Shown here one piece after another: positions 34,001-46,900 of a DNA stretch of 64,000 bases (position 1 is the stretch's first letter; each line of letters opens with the position of its first letter). The notes beneath the pieces were generated by a model, which worked only from the letters and a program-made list of their open reading frames with translations, ran no database searches and had not been told where the DNA came from. Position numbers and translations under genes: made by a program. The DNA comes from Chaetorhynchus papuensis. Taxonomy: Eukaryota > Chordata > Aves > Passeriformes > Rhipiduridae. The DNA is taken from the NCBI GenBank assembly GCA_013396525.1, contig VWYX01001295.1, positions 1 through 64,000 on the forward strand. The letters run 5' to 3'.

Positions 34001-34670
34001 CATCCTTTAACGAGCCCTGTGGCTGTGAGCTCAGTGTGAGAGGGCCTGGCATTTACAGTCAGAGGAAACAGGGAAGCACGTGGGTTAGTCAGACAGGGCC
34101 TTTTCAAGGGAGGTGGTGAAGTACAAGGAAAGGGGAAAGGGCTGGGTTTGCCCTGCTCCCAGATCTTGCTAAGCAGGTACCCTTCACTGAGATGGGACAA
34201 AATGTCTTGTTTTACCTCATCTTTCAGTCTATAACCTCTGCCACTGCAATGATGTAAGATGGGGGCTGGGGCTGCTGAAAGAAAGAACATTGATTTAGTG
34301 TGGTACAATGTAGCAGGTACTGACATCACATCTGTAATGAAGTGGAATCAGTTTTTGGGGTGGCACTGATAAATCCCATGTACCTCTGCTTCCAGGAAGA
34401 CCCTTAAAAACTTCTGCTTCTGCAGTTACTCACAGAGATGATGACAGATGATGCAAGACAGTGGAGACAGTGGTCAGGATCCAGTCCCTGGCAAGAACAG
34501 ACCCGATCACCCTTTCGTTCAGAGTGAGGAGTGGCAGCAGGATCTCCTGGTTCTTCCAGCACTGGAGGTGGGCTCTGCTGCTCGGAAATGGGTCTGTGTG
34601 GGCTCAGTATTCAAAGATGAAAGCCGAGGTGATCGATAAAATGGGGTAGAAACCGCCAGTTACCTTAGTT
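31010..34670. other. Divergent intergenic interval between TRMT10A and MTTP
   Basis: No coding exon, RNA gene or repeat family was recognised. Open frames of up to 152 codons near 33.6-34.3 kb occur on both strands in GC-richer DNA and lack recognisable domains. Confidence 0.5.
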
Positions 34671-34683
34671 CTTAATAATTAAC
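34671..34683 (+). promoter_or_regulatory. HNF1-like site
   Basis: CTTAATAATTAAC matches the HNF1 consensus GTTAATNATTAAC at all but the first base. It lies 176 bases upstream of the MTTP start codon. HNF1 control of MTTP is established in mammals; use in this bird is inferred. Confidence 0.65.
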
Positions 34684-34730
34684 TGGAAGTCCTTTCATGA
34701 ACTTAGTACCTGAGTGTGGAATTTGGAATC

Positions 34731-34756
34731 TGACCTTTACTACATCTAGATAAACA
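34731..34756 (+). promoter_or_regulatory. HNF4/nuclear receptor half-site and forkhead-like site of MTTP promoter
   Basis: TGACCTTTACTAC (34731-34743) has a nuclear-receptor half-site of the kind in the MTTP DR1 element. AGATAAACA (34748-34756) fits a forkhead site and could serve as a TATA substitute. The two lie about 105-130 bases before the start codon. Confidence 0.5.
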
Positions 34757-34858
34757 GTGAGGCCGAGCCTGTGGCTCTCTCTGCAAGCTCCACTCTCAGC
34801 TCACTTCTTGGAGGTTCTCACACTTCATGCTGCAGTCAGGAGCTCGGCAGAGTCCAGC

Positions 34859-34919
34859 ATGATTCTTCTTACTGTGCTGTTCCTTTGCATCATTTCCACC
34901 TACTCAGCCTCTGTTAAAG
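34859..34919 (+). CDS. MTTP: MTTP exon 1 (residues 1-20, signal peptide)
   Basis: Encodes MILLTVLFLCIISTYSASVK, a typical hydrophobic signal sequence, then the donor GTAGGT in phase 1. Confidence 0.95.
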
Positions 34920-37900
34920 GTAGGTCTGTACTGGGCTTGGTTCAGCTTCTGCCTCAGCAGAGGCATAACCAGTGTGTATATGCAGGTCTGTTTAGCCTCA
35001 AAAATTATCAGCTTTGCTCAGACATGCTTGAGTAATACAAGATGCATTTAGTAGTTATGTTTAAGTGCTTGTGGCATTCTTCTCAGCAGAGGTGATGGAA
35101 GAGACAATGTTTTCAAGTGCACAGGGCCAGTGGTGTGACCAGGAGATCAGGGGTCTTGACCTTGCTTAATCAGGACGTACTGGGGGGGCACCGACTTGAA
35201 AGGGACTTTTCACACGCTCAGAAGTTAAACACACAGAGTGCTCTGGTGGAGCAGAGCCAGGAAGTACTTAGGGTTCTCCAGGTTTCAGCTTCTGAGCAGT
35301 TGACTCAGCTACCACTCAAGTGAGTAAGAAGCATCCCGTTAATTTCATGAGAAACTTGCTCTGTAGTAAGTCTTGAAAACCTGTGTGTCTGCAGCAGCCC
35401 TGTGAGCAGAGCTTTGTGCAGGTGTCCTGACAAAGTCAAGGGTGTGAAATCTTGGAAACTGTCTGCTTCAGTAGTGTCAGTGTACAAAGCAAGGAAAGGT
35501 ATCTTTAGTAGTGACTCTTCATCTACAGCCTCACATTAAATTTAGAGGAACAGCAACCTTATAACATGAGCTGAGTTTTTAGTTTAATGAGGATGTCTTC
35601 ATCATGATGAGAAGCAGGGGGACATGCCATCCTGGGTTAAGCTGTTAAAAAGGCTGTAGAGGTGCTCTCGTGGATGCCACCTCCTGCTTCCTGCGGGGAA
35701 TCCAGAACACTGTGTAAGCACAGAGCAGCAACCTTCCTTCCTCCCTGCCTCTGTACACCCTCATGACAGGAGTTACAAAGGAGAGAGGTTTGTAGGCAGT
35801 GCCTTTACCTGTGAGCTTATTTTGTGATACTGCCAAGTTAGTTTATGGCTAGGTACCAGTGTGCCACATATCTGGTGTCTGGTCTTCCCAGCTTCCCCTT
35901 AATATCAATTAAGCAAAGCTTCTTGATGTGAAGAAATACTTGCTTGTCACATCCCCAGGATACCGAGCAAGCATTTTCTTCTTTAATTAGTCATCCCTTC
36001 AGCTCTGCCAGATTTCATCTCTCTCTTGTGCAAAGAGGTTGAGAGCTAAATTACTGGCCCAAAGGCCACTTAAGGCCTCAGTGTGAGAGCTGGGATTAGG
36101 ATTAGTGTTTTAGCTTTTCGTCAGGCCATGCTGCCTTTTGGAAATATTGAAACATTATTCTATTCCGTTCAGATAGGTCAGCACACATAGAACTCTCCTA
36201 CTGCAGTTCCACTTGAAAAATGTTTTCAAATAAGCGGATGGGGTTTGCTTTTTAAAGCTATCTGGTATCAGAGACAGTGGCACATATGATTTATGAAGGT
36301 AGAGCTAGCAAGTAGTTAGAGACACACATGCTGTGCATGCCATATGTATTAATAAAAGGCACAGGACTTGACAGCTGTCTCTACTCATGCAGTGTAACCT
36401 TCTGTATTATACAGTATCATGATTTAATTATAGACTTGGCATGTTACCCTTAATGACAGACACTTAACATTACTAGTCAAACTATGTGTTATGCACTCCA
36501 CCTTGGAAGCAGCACTTCTGACCCCAAGAGAGCATGGCTGGGCTGATGGCAGCCTGTGTGTCCGTCTCTCCTCCCTTCTCAGGTGGTGGGACACTTGCCA
36601 TCAGCTGAAATGTCAATGGCTGCACAGGCAGCAAGGATTCCAGTGCTGTGCTGAATACAAAGGAAGGAGCTTCTAAAATTTAGGCTTTTTATTAAGTAAA
36701 GTTTCTCTCAGGAAGGTGTTGGAATACTCCTTTTAAAATAGTACTGGTGTTTTCTTTGTGAAAGTTGGCATGAAAATATAGTTGTGCTGTTTTGAAAACT
36801 GCTTCTGGTCAGTGACCCTGTATCTGTGTCTCTCATCTGTCAAGATCCCCCTCTCCTCTTAGCCTGACCACGCTATTCAGTTGTCTCTCTTGGCTTCTCC
36901 ATTTCCACCAGGATAAAGGCTAACTCTTTGAGACTGCTTTCCATACTGCCTCATCCCTGCTGCTTCTCTTATGATCCACTGTTGGCCTACCCTTTCCCAG
37001 TCTGGCAACTAAAGGTGTCTTCTGCCCTGGCTCCTGCAGTGTTTTCTATGTGTGAAATGGTGAAAGCTTTCAAAACCTAATATTCTTCTAGCTCCCAGGA
37101 ATGCTTCATAATTATTCGTTTGCTGCTGCATCATTTGCTCATTTGTTTCCTTTAGGATGGGACAGCTCTTTTGTACGTGGGGACAAGCAAATGCTAAAAG
37201 GGAGGAAGAGGGAAGGAACTCTTACAAAATTAGAAAAAGACATGTATGTGTTCAGCTGTGGGAAAAGGAAGAGGGTAGGTGAAAAGTGCTTTTAACTGAA
37301 AATAGAGAGGGAACAAAACCACAACATCCACCACCTTAACTAATAAGACACTTGTCGCTGAGCACCCAGATAATTTCTCTTGGATGTGCTATTCCCCCAC
37401 TTTTTTCCTTTAGATGGGACTGTGTTTAGAATGCACCTAGTGGGTGGTATCCCTAAAATCTCAGCCGATACAAGTCCCTTGCACTGTCATTTCTGCTGCA
37501 GATGAAAGGCATTTTGAACCAGGAAACAAATGGCTCCAAGGGACTGCAAGGAACCAGGGGTGTCCCTGAAAGACATAGCCACCTCTGAGCAGGCACTGAG
37601 CACCTTCTTCTCCCAAGGGCAAGGTAGCTTCAAAGCTGGTAGGAGTGGGGGGAACTGGGGAAGTGGCTAGGAAATTCACAGTAAACCTGCAGGAAGGGTT
37701 GTGTGTCCCTTGGTGACTTTGTTTTGAAGCAGACATACAAGACATGTAAAACCAGAGGAAGCCCATTGAATGAATCCTTCAGCCTCCCTGGAAGAAAAAT
37801 CGATAGTTACGGCTTTGGCCTCTCACATGTGAACAGGCTGCTCCTGCTGGGATCACCAAACTGGCTGCACCACATCCCCAGCTGGAATGAAGTATAAGTC

Positions 37901-40900
37901 CATTTAGTTCTGTAGCTTTGCCAGTTTACACAACTTGCAGACCAAACTTGGTGGAGTGTCTGTTTTGCTCAGGGAAAGGTTCTTTGAAGCTGACCTTAAT
38001 CCGCTGCCCTGGTATCTGAGTGAACAGGGGAAGGAAGTGAGCAAAATCTTAATGAAACAGGGCTTTTGGACTCTTTGAGAACTGCAGAATATATCCATCC
38101 AGCCATGATAGAGCTACGCTGTGCACCCACCTAACTGGGTTTTAAAATATTAAAGTGAAATAAGACTGGTTTTCCTTCTTATCAGTGCAGTAATTTGAAA
38201 TTTATTTGAGTGAGTCATATAATACAGGGGGATATAACATAAATCAAGATAGCCTGATGAATCTCTGCAGGGGACTTTGAGGACACTGATTGTGTGTTTA
38301 AAAGCATGTTTAAGAATTTGTGTGAGATGTTGTGATAGATTTTTCTTCTTTCCCCCACCTTTCCCTGCACTTGTCATAAGACTGAGATCCATCTCCCTGA
38401 GGACAGCACTTTGTGTTTCCTAGATTAACTCTGTTGTGAACTTGTTGTTTCTGCTCTGTACCTCCTGAACTCCATGAAGAAATTCCCAGTGGATCCAGTG
38501 GTGCAGCATTTGGGTGTGTGAGGATAGTGCTGTGCTGCTTACAGATAGCACCTAAAGTCACTGTATCTGTATTTGCTTTGAGAATGTTAAGAGCACTTTG
38601 TGTACAGCCAGCTTCTTTTTCCTTCCTTCCTTCCCTTTTATATTCCTTAAAATATATCAATTAACAGCAGAGACACAGCTACAGGGACAATTATTGAGCT
38701 TAAAGAACAAGAGCTTAATTATTGAAGCTAAAAAAATACATTCTTAATGTTTTCATTACCTTCTTGTCTCCCTTGGACAAGACTCTTAGTGGAAAGATTC
38801 CCAATAAACATTCAGGAGATGCAGAGAACAATTTCTGTTGGCTCCAACAAATTACATCAGTGCATTTCACATTGCTAAGCACACAAATTGCGTGATTAAT
38901 TACAGTATTTTGAGTTGCAAATAATTTTGGATTAATTGGTAATGCTAACATAGCTGAAGAAAAGAATCTGACAGTCTTTAAGTGCAGAGCTAGAACAAAG
39001 GATTTTGTGACCATTCGTATGTTAAATATGTCAGATCAGTGTCAACTTAATCACAAAAAACCCCAGTTGCTTCAGTGGAACAGCCTCTGTAATCAAAAGT
39101 AGCAGGATCAGTCCCATAAATCTTTTGTTTGTAATTAAATTTTTAATTTTTCTAAAGGCGTTCCTTAGAAAAAAATGGTAGATTATGTGAGTTAGTAAAT
39201 TCTAAAATGCTGTTTGTTTTTGCTTCCCAAACAGGGCACACTACTGGACCAAGCCTAAATAATGACAAGCTATATAAGTTTGCTTACTCAGCTGAAGTCT
39301 ATGTTGATAGGGTGAAAGCATCACTGCAGAAAAGTGCAGGATATCGGATTTCTTCTGGTGTGGATGTCAACCTCTTATGGAGAAATCCTGACAATGATGA
39401 TGACCAGCTGATCAAAATTACGGTAATTAATGCCACCAGGCAACTTAAAACATACACAATCTTTTCTGCATTTATCTAGCTGCTAGTCTAATCTCAGAGA
39501 ACTCACTTTCAGAACACGAGCTAAACCTTTTATTCTCTAGTGTCATCAACTAAACCCAGCTGCTTTGATGATCTGATTCCTATTGAATAAGATTTCACAA
39601 GTATGTATCTAACACCATAAGCCAGAACTTCAGAATATCTCCTATATTTTGAAATTGCTTCATGCAGCACCTGTAGCTTCAAACAACTGATGTGCAAGCC
39701 CTTACTCAAGGGGCAGTATATGTTGTCTGAAGCCTTCAGTTCTACCTACAAATCATGACAATTGCTTAATAGAAACTGGGTTTGGTACTTAGCTTTATGG
39801 TGAGGTTTTTTGGCACTTATTTCCCCAGTGGAGAGCGCTGGCTTATTTTGTAAACATAGACATAGTAATCACAGAAGATTAATAATCAGAACCAGAAATG
39901 AAGAAATAAAGAACATTTATTATGTGATTTAGTCTGTCTAGCCTATTCCAGGCCAATTCTGCACTGCTCTCTACATTAATTTTCTCTGCTTTTACTTTGC
40001 TAGATGAAAGATGTTCAGGTTGAAAATGTGAATGAACGTCCAGCTGCTAAAAACATCTTCAAAGGAAAAAGCACCGAGAAGATCATCGGGAAGGAGTATC
40101 TGGAAGCTTTACAGAGGCCCATAGTGCTTGAGTTAGTCCGTGGAAAAGTAAGACCCTGTCTTTTAAAATTCAGTCCTTGAGGAAACATGACACAAATCTT
40201 TTGTAACAAACTTGAAGAATTTACCACTTCACTGTTCAATCAGGTTTTTAATAAGCCATTGTGTCCTAACAGTCTATGTGAAATACAGTAGTTTAGAGCA
40301 GACTGTAATTTACCCGTACAAGGGGCCCTTCTAGCCCAGGCCTGTTGTGTGTTGAGGACACCACACAGTGGGGAAGTAAAGAGCAGATTGCCCACAAATA
40401 TGTAGTACAGATGTGGATATGTGCACAATTGCTGTGTGGGATTTGTGCTATTGACTTCAGCAAGGGCAGGATTTTGTCCTGAAGATCTGAAGGCAGAAAA
40501 GGAGATACAATTTGTCATCAGGGATGTTATACCGAGTCTATGAGGAACAGTGTTAATCACTTTAAACCCTTTTTAAGTATTTCGCCAGGACTGCTTTTCC
40601 CAGTTCTTTGGTTTGCTTATTTACTTCCATGTCCCCTGCGGTTTCAATGGTCCCAAGTCAATGAGATTGATGCCAAAAGAGCTACAGCCTTACATGTTTT
40701 TCCCCCACTGGGAAACTGTCTCCAAAAATCAGAAGAGAAGGGTCAGAGAGCAGATGTGTCTCAACACGTGCCTGGGCTTTATAGACTGCCCTGAGAGAAC
40801 ACTGAAGCACTGTTCCCACCACAGGAGCACCCATGTCCATTTGTAGCTCTCAGCATCCCGATTTCTCTGAGAAAGGGATTCAAGTACATCCATCTCACCC

Positions 40901-43900
40901 TCTTTTTCCCTGAAAAGCTGCTTATGTGTCCCCTTGTACTCAGCCTGCTGTTCTGGCCAGGGAGTGGTGAGGCTCGAGCCCTGGCTGCCCCTGCCTCCTG
41001 TCCCTGGTCCTTCACCCTCCTGTTGCTTGTGGCGTTAAGCCAAGAGCCCCACTTTCCCCTCTGCAGCCTGAGCAATGCTCAGCAGGTGGGGCATGGGCAG
41101 AGGGGCTGTGAGAAAGGAGGAAGGTTGAAGGTCACACTCCCTTTTCCCTTCTGCAGAGCAGAGTGAGGGCTGTGACACTCTATCCCAGCAGGATCTTTAC
41201 CTCCTGCTGTAAATAGGCACTGAGCACATACCCTGGCTGCCAGCTCAGCCTGCTGAATTGCAGCTGCTATCAGACCTGCTCAGTAACTTTCAAACTCAGC
41301 CTTGTCATCAGTTTTACACAACATAAAAAGAAACAGGACAGCACTGGCTGCAAACTGTACACATCCCTAAATGAGAGCAGAGGTACCAGAAGAACACAGT
41401 CAGGATGCATCTGCTCCTCATACGTTACACTCAATTCACATGCTGAGGCTAAGATGTAGTATTAAAAACTTGAGCTTTTTCTCAGGTAGTAGGGTCTATA
41501 CACTCCTTTTATGATTTCTTTGTGGCGTGGTACTTTCATCCCTGGCACAGTAATTTCACTTTTCAGGGTTGGCCTGAGATAACACACTGATTGTACTTAC
41601 AGTTCCAGAAAAAGGGGCACTTTTAGAGCACCTTGAATGCAAAGTGGAGGTGCAAAGTCTTGTTACCAGAGGAGAGGCTCAAGCACAACAGTTGACCCAT
41701 GAAGTGCAAAGGTTGTGATATGTTTGACACGTCATTTAAGTCATTCCGTGATTTATCTATGATTCATCCTGAGTTTTTGTAACCTGTGATTAAAGTGCAA
41801 CAGATATTATGCCCCTGTGGGGAGTGATTATCTGAGGATTATGTGGAAAAATGGGTCGCCTGGGAAATCATGAAAAGTTTCCCGTTTCCCGTCTAAATTC
41901 TCTCTGATTCCAGGAGGAGAAATGCTCACTGCACTGTAACTGTGCTTTTGTTCAGCTGAAGGCTGAAGCATGTTTGCACTGTTATTGGCAGGCCCTGCAG
42001 CCTCTGGAGTTTGCTTAAATAAGGGCAACAGATCCAAATTCAACTTCCTAAAGAGCAAAAAGTAAAGGGATTTTGTCTAGAGTGGATCGTCACTGTTCCT
42101 TTCTCATTTAACCCCATTTGTTATACACTTTTGGATGCTTTTTTATATACTTTATTTTTTTATTCCTACAGGTCAAAACCTTCTACTCGTATCAAAATGA
42201 ACCTGGTTTTACTCAGAACATTAAGAGAGGTCTGGCTAGCCTTTTCCAGGTGCAGCTGCACTCTGGTTCTTCCCGTGAGGTATGGTGCTGTATCAGGCAA
42301 TGTCATCATCACCTGAGGAACAGGCAGAGCCTGATCTGCTCTGAAAGGCAGACCTGTGGCTCCTGCTGACTTTAGAAGGAGTTACTGTGACAGAAATCAT
42401 CCCTTTGATCACATATGAGGTTGGGGACATAAAGACAGTCTTCTGAATATTTGGTGACAAAGGTTAAGTTGCTGCAATTAACATTAAGAAGTAGTGCAAT
42501 CAGTGTGATTTAAAATGCCTTTATCAATTTTGCAGAATTTGGTCATAAACCACCTTAAACCAGGTCACTATAAAAGTGCTTATACTGCTGTTTAAAGTTG
42601 GTTGATTCCTAAATTCAATTCAGTGGAGTCCCATTCTAAATCAGAGTACCCCCACAAAGTTAGCACTGATTTAGCTGCATCCATTTAAGTTGCCTTCCAT
42701 TGTTAAATTTCTATATCTGTCCCCTTGAACAAAGCTTGAACTTAACTCAATTTTGTGAGTATAGTGTGAGCTGCTCGGAATTTCCTAATTCTTTTGTTTA
42801 AACAAACATTGTTACTTCATAGCCATCTAATGAATAGAACCCCTGCCAATCCAAAGCAGATAGTTAGAACCACTGACATCCTCAAAACTGTGAAATAAAC
42901 CCAAGCAGTGCAGCATCTCAAGTGCGGGATTCCAACAGTGGAGAAAATGCTTCATCTTTGGAAGGTGTTCTGTGATCCCAAAGACAAATTCAACAAATTG
43001 TCCTAATCTAACTCTCTTTTCCAAGGTGGACGTTTCTGGGAAATGCAATACTACTTACCATGTGCGGCAAGACCAAGTGACTAAAATAAAAGACCTGGAC
43101 TCCTGTGAAATAGAAAAGAAAGGATTTACCAGCCACAACCGGGTATGATTTCTTGAACAAAATAAAATCTATTCTTCCTATTTAAAATATATTCTTAGCA
43201 GCTACTACTCATCTTCTCAGAAGCCCTTCTTGCATTAGAGAAAGCAAATTCTGTATGTAAATATTGTCGTTTTACTAGCCAAATGTCGTATGTAGTTCCC
43301 ATGGAGAGAACAGGGAATGGATTCTCCTGTATTGTAACCAGTTTGACTCAGCTGATACAGACAGAGTCACACTGATAACAGTAACTTTTTTCCCATCTGC
43401 TGTAAATGCCAGGCAAGATGCTGACTCCTGAATGGAGCCTGGTCAGGCTTGCGTGGAAGGTCAAAGGCTTCCCTAATGCACAGGTGTAATACAGGAGATG
43501 TGCCACAGAGGTAGCTGAAACCCCACTCCAGCCCTAATGGTCCTCCACTGTTGGTAAATGTCTTTCTAAGTAGCCAGTACTGAGGGCAGGCTGGACATAT
43601 GCTGAAGGCACTGGGATTCTCTGCATCAGAAACTGACCTTTCCCAGCTCAGAGAAGTACAAAGACAGCACACACTCTCTTAATAAGCTGCCTTAACACTA
43701 TGGCTGGGTTCCCAATTTTCACACTTACCACAAAGACATCATCTTGTTTACAAAACAGGAAGCAAAGCCAGCTGCCTTGTTTGATCTGACTGTGAACATG
43801 ACAATCTCATTTACAAGACATTTCTCTGGAAAAGATTCTCATCCTATTTAAAGCATATCTTAAACTAAATGTGGTACTGGGTGTTTTGTCAGTTGCAGCC

Positions 43901-46900
43901 TGCTCCATAACTTCCTGCCCTGTTCCCACTGTCTTTTACCCTGGTACATACTGAATTTGTAGCACATGGTGTAGAAGTGAGTGGCTTCTTACTGCAGAGG
44001 GAATTCTTGAAAAGCTGGTTTATAGGCTTAGCTGGAGATGCCAGCATATATGCACCTCCCTCATATGGCTCTACTTCATTACAAGTCTTGCCCTGATTTG
44101 GAACTGTGAGCTCTTTTCCTGTTTTGTTGTTTATTGAATAGCTCTCTTTCTGTTTTATTTTTTAATTATTTTCAGATCTTGGATGTCGGTACAAAAGCCA
44201 CATCTGCAACAGTTTATGTGCTGGAAGACAGTTTCATTAAAACCATTAAGGCAGAAGAAAATTTTGTTTTCCTTCTGAATTACCGACGAAAAACAGGTGC
44301 CAAAATAGTTTCAAAGTAAGTTGGGCAATTGGACCGTCATTGATGGTAGCAGGACTAGTGGTTCATGTCAACTTATATGTGTAGGTCTTACAGAATCAAG
44401 ATCTAAGGCTGTAAACTCTCCAGGTAAGGATTTAGGTCTCTTTTGTATCCATATACAAAATATATATCCAACTGTGCCAGGTGCCAGGTCCAGTTTTGAT
44501 TAAGGATTCTACCACACCACAAATAATAAATAATAGCATTCATAAGAAGTTAACTGAAAACAGCAGGAATTGGCTAAAACCTTTTAATCTGCCTATTAGT
44601 GCTAGAGGTGTTCTGTCTTCTCATTTCTCAAGAAATACTTGGGGTGGATTTCCATGTCTAGTATCTGAGACTTTGGAAGTATAGAAAATAAAATCTACTG
44701 CATAGCAAGGAAACAACAGTGAAACCTACATCTGTGTTAGACTCCGGACTCCAAAGCACTGAAAGTGTGGAGATACTTGTACAAGATAAATGATTCAGGC
44801 ATCTCAGTAATATTAGATAATTAAAAGAAGAAGTACTTTAAAAAATCTCACTTTCCAGATCTTTTAAGAGAAAATATATGAAACATTTCAGAATGTATGT
44901 GATTACTGAAGGCTGTTTATCAAGTACTATAAATCTATGCTTTAGAAAGTCTCTCATATAGGTATTTTATTGCTCATAACTCTAGCAGTAATTTTGCTGG
45001 TGTCAGATATTCCTGTTGCCTTAAAAAACCCATAGACTTGCCATGTTCTGAACATTTAAAAATAAGACTTCAGTAAGTCTGTATTCTATATTTTTTCATC
45101 TGTGGAGGGGTTTTTTTTGTTTCTTCTTGCTGTGATTTCTGCATCTGTGCACTGGTGGTTGAGCTGTAATGGTGTCCTCACTGTGTGGCTGTACAGGCAG
45201 AGGCTGGAACTGAAGTCGGTGCAGGCTGGGCTGGGACTGATCGCTGCAAAGCAAGTCGCCAGTGTGATCAAGACCTTGGACCCCAACTATGTTGCCGTGC
45301 CCCTGGAAGCAGAGCCAGTGAAATCCGAATGCAAAAAGTGCCCTTCAGTAAGTAAACACAGGTTCATTGGACATCAGGTTGCTTAGCTGAGCAGGACAAG
45401 TGTGAAAGGAAGTTTCTGTCCAAGCAGAACTAGGACAGGTCCAACACATCAATATAAAATACACCCTGGAGTGGGGATTATGGAAGTGTTGCAATGGTGC
45501 TCACCCCACAAGAGTGTCTTATGATCTACCACTAAAAGTACCAACCTTTTTGCTCTTTCAAAGACTGAGTGCAGTATTTCTCCAGATCACTGGAAAATAC
45601 AACACCCTTTTGTTTTATCTCACCTTTGCCAACCTTGAGCTGGCAGAAGCTTATTTCCTCTGGGTAAGGGGGTGGAAAATTAATTTTAAGGTGGTTGATT
45701 GGTGTTCACAGACAATTCTGTCATGGAGGAGCTGAACAGTTCTTAGAAATTAAAGTGCATTAGCCATTCCTCAGGCAGGCTAAGCATTTACTGATAATAT
45801 ATCTAACCTCTTCTTACTACCTGACCCCGAGGAAGTCTTTTGTTTAAAATATTTTATAGGTATTTTACAATTATAAAATGGGGCTTTAGTATTCTTGGGA
45901 AGTCCAGTACTGTTCTCATTTTTCCCTGGAAAAAAAAGTGCCTTATTTTTTTATATTTGAGACATCTGAAGGCTAAGAGCATGGCACTGTAAATGCATCA
46001 TCTTTTGTTTTACTAATGATATTCGTCATAAACTAAATAGATTACTACAGTGGCTGTTAGAAAACAGTATTAATACTATTACTATTGAGGAATGAATGGG
46101 AACATTAATTTAAGGAACATTATTCTCTGGTTTTTGATAAGCAAGATATAACTTCTATTCAGCACACATAATTTTAGTCCTCCAGAGATACTCCTTATGA
46201 GCACAAATACATTCCTATATTGGAACTTGTGCTAGTTATTTGGAATTAGCATTACACTGTAGTAATTTATCTTGTCTAGTGCTTGTTGAGCCACAGAGAA
46301 GAGCAGAACCCCATGTTTGGGGAATATAGAAATGATGCTGCGTGTGTGCTGGAGCAGTTCTGAGCAGGGAACATCAAGGCGTCCTAAACAGAGTAGGGGC
46401 AGGTGTTTTTTCCCCAACTCTGCCCATTGGGGTTTGTGCTGATCAGTTTGTCACTTGGAACTGAGTTTGTCAAAACAGTTACAATTTCCAGCCCAAGATA
46501 ACAAACACAGGGTATAATTCCAGAGCACTGCCTGGGGACTGAGCTATGTCATTATAAACCTAATGGCACGAGGAGAATGAGGTCCTGCTTTCTCACTGTG
46601 TTTTTCAGTAACTGCTATGAAAAGATGGGCTCTATAAACAGAACACTGTATCCAAAGCAGCAACATAGCATATGGTACTTATATATCATAGTATACATTA
46701 ATGCCCTGCTGACATGCTATGCCTTAGAGTTTTACATTCTCAAAGCCCTTTTTAAATTGTAACAGGTCTTATCTCTATCTTTATGAATTTGGTAAAATAA
46801 CCATTACTATCCTCATTTCCCAGATGGCAGCACTTGCTTCTCTGAGGTTGTGGCAGATGTTTTCACTTAAAATCAGGCCTAGGTTTCTGTGTTTAGACAA

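Noticed and set aside
33687..34329. Minus-strand frames of 121 and 152 codons upstream of MTTP
   Set aside because: Overlapping frames on both strands in GC-richer DNA, no recognisable protein and no splice context.
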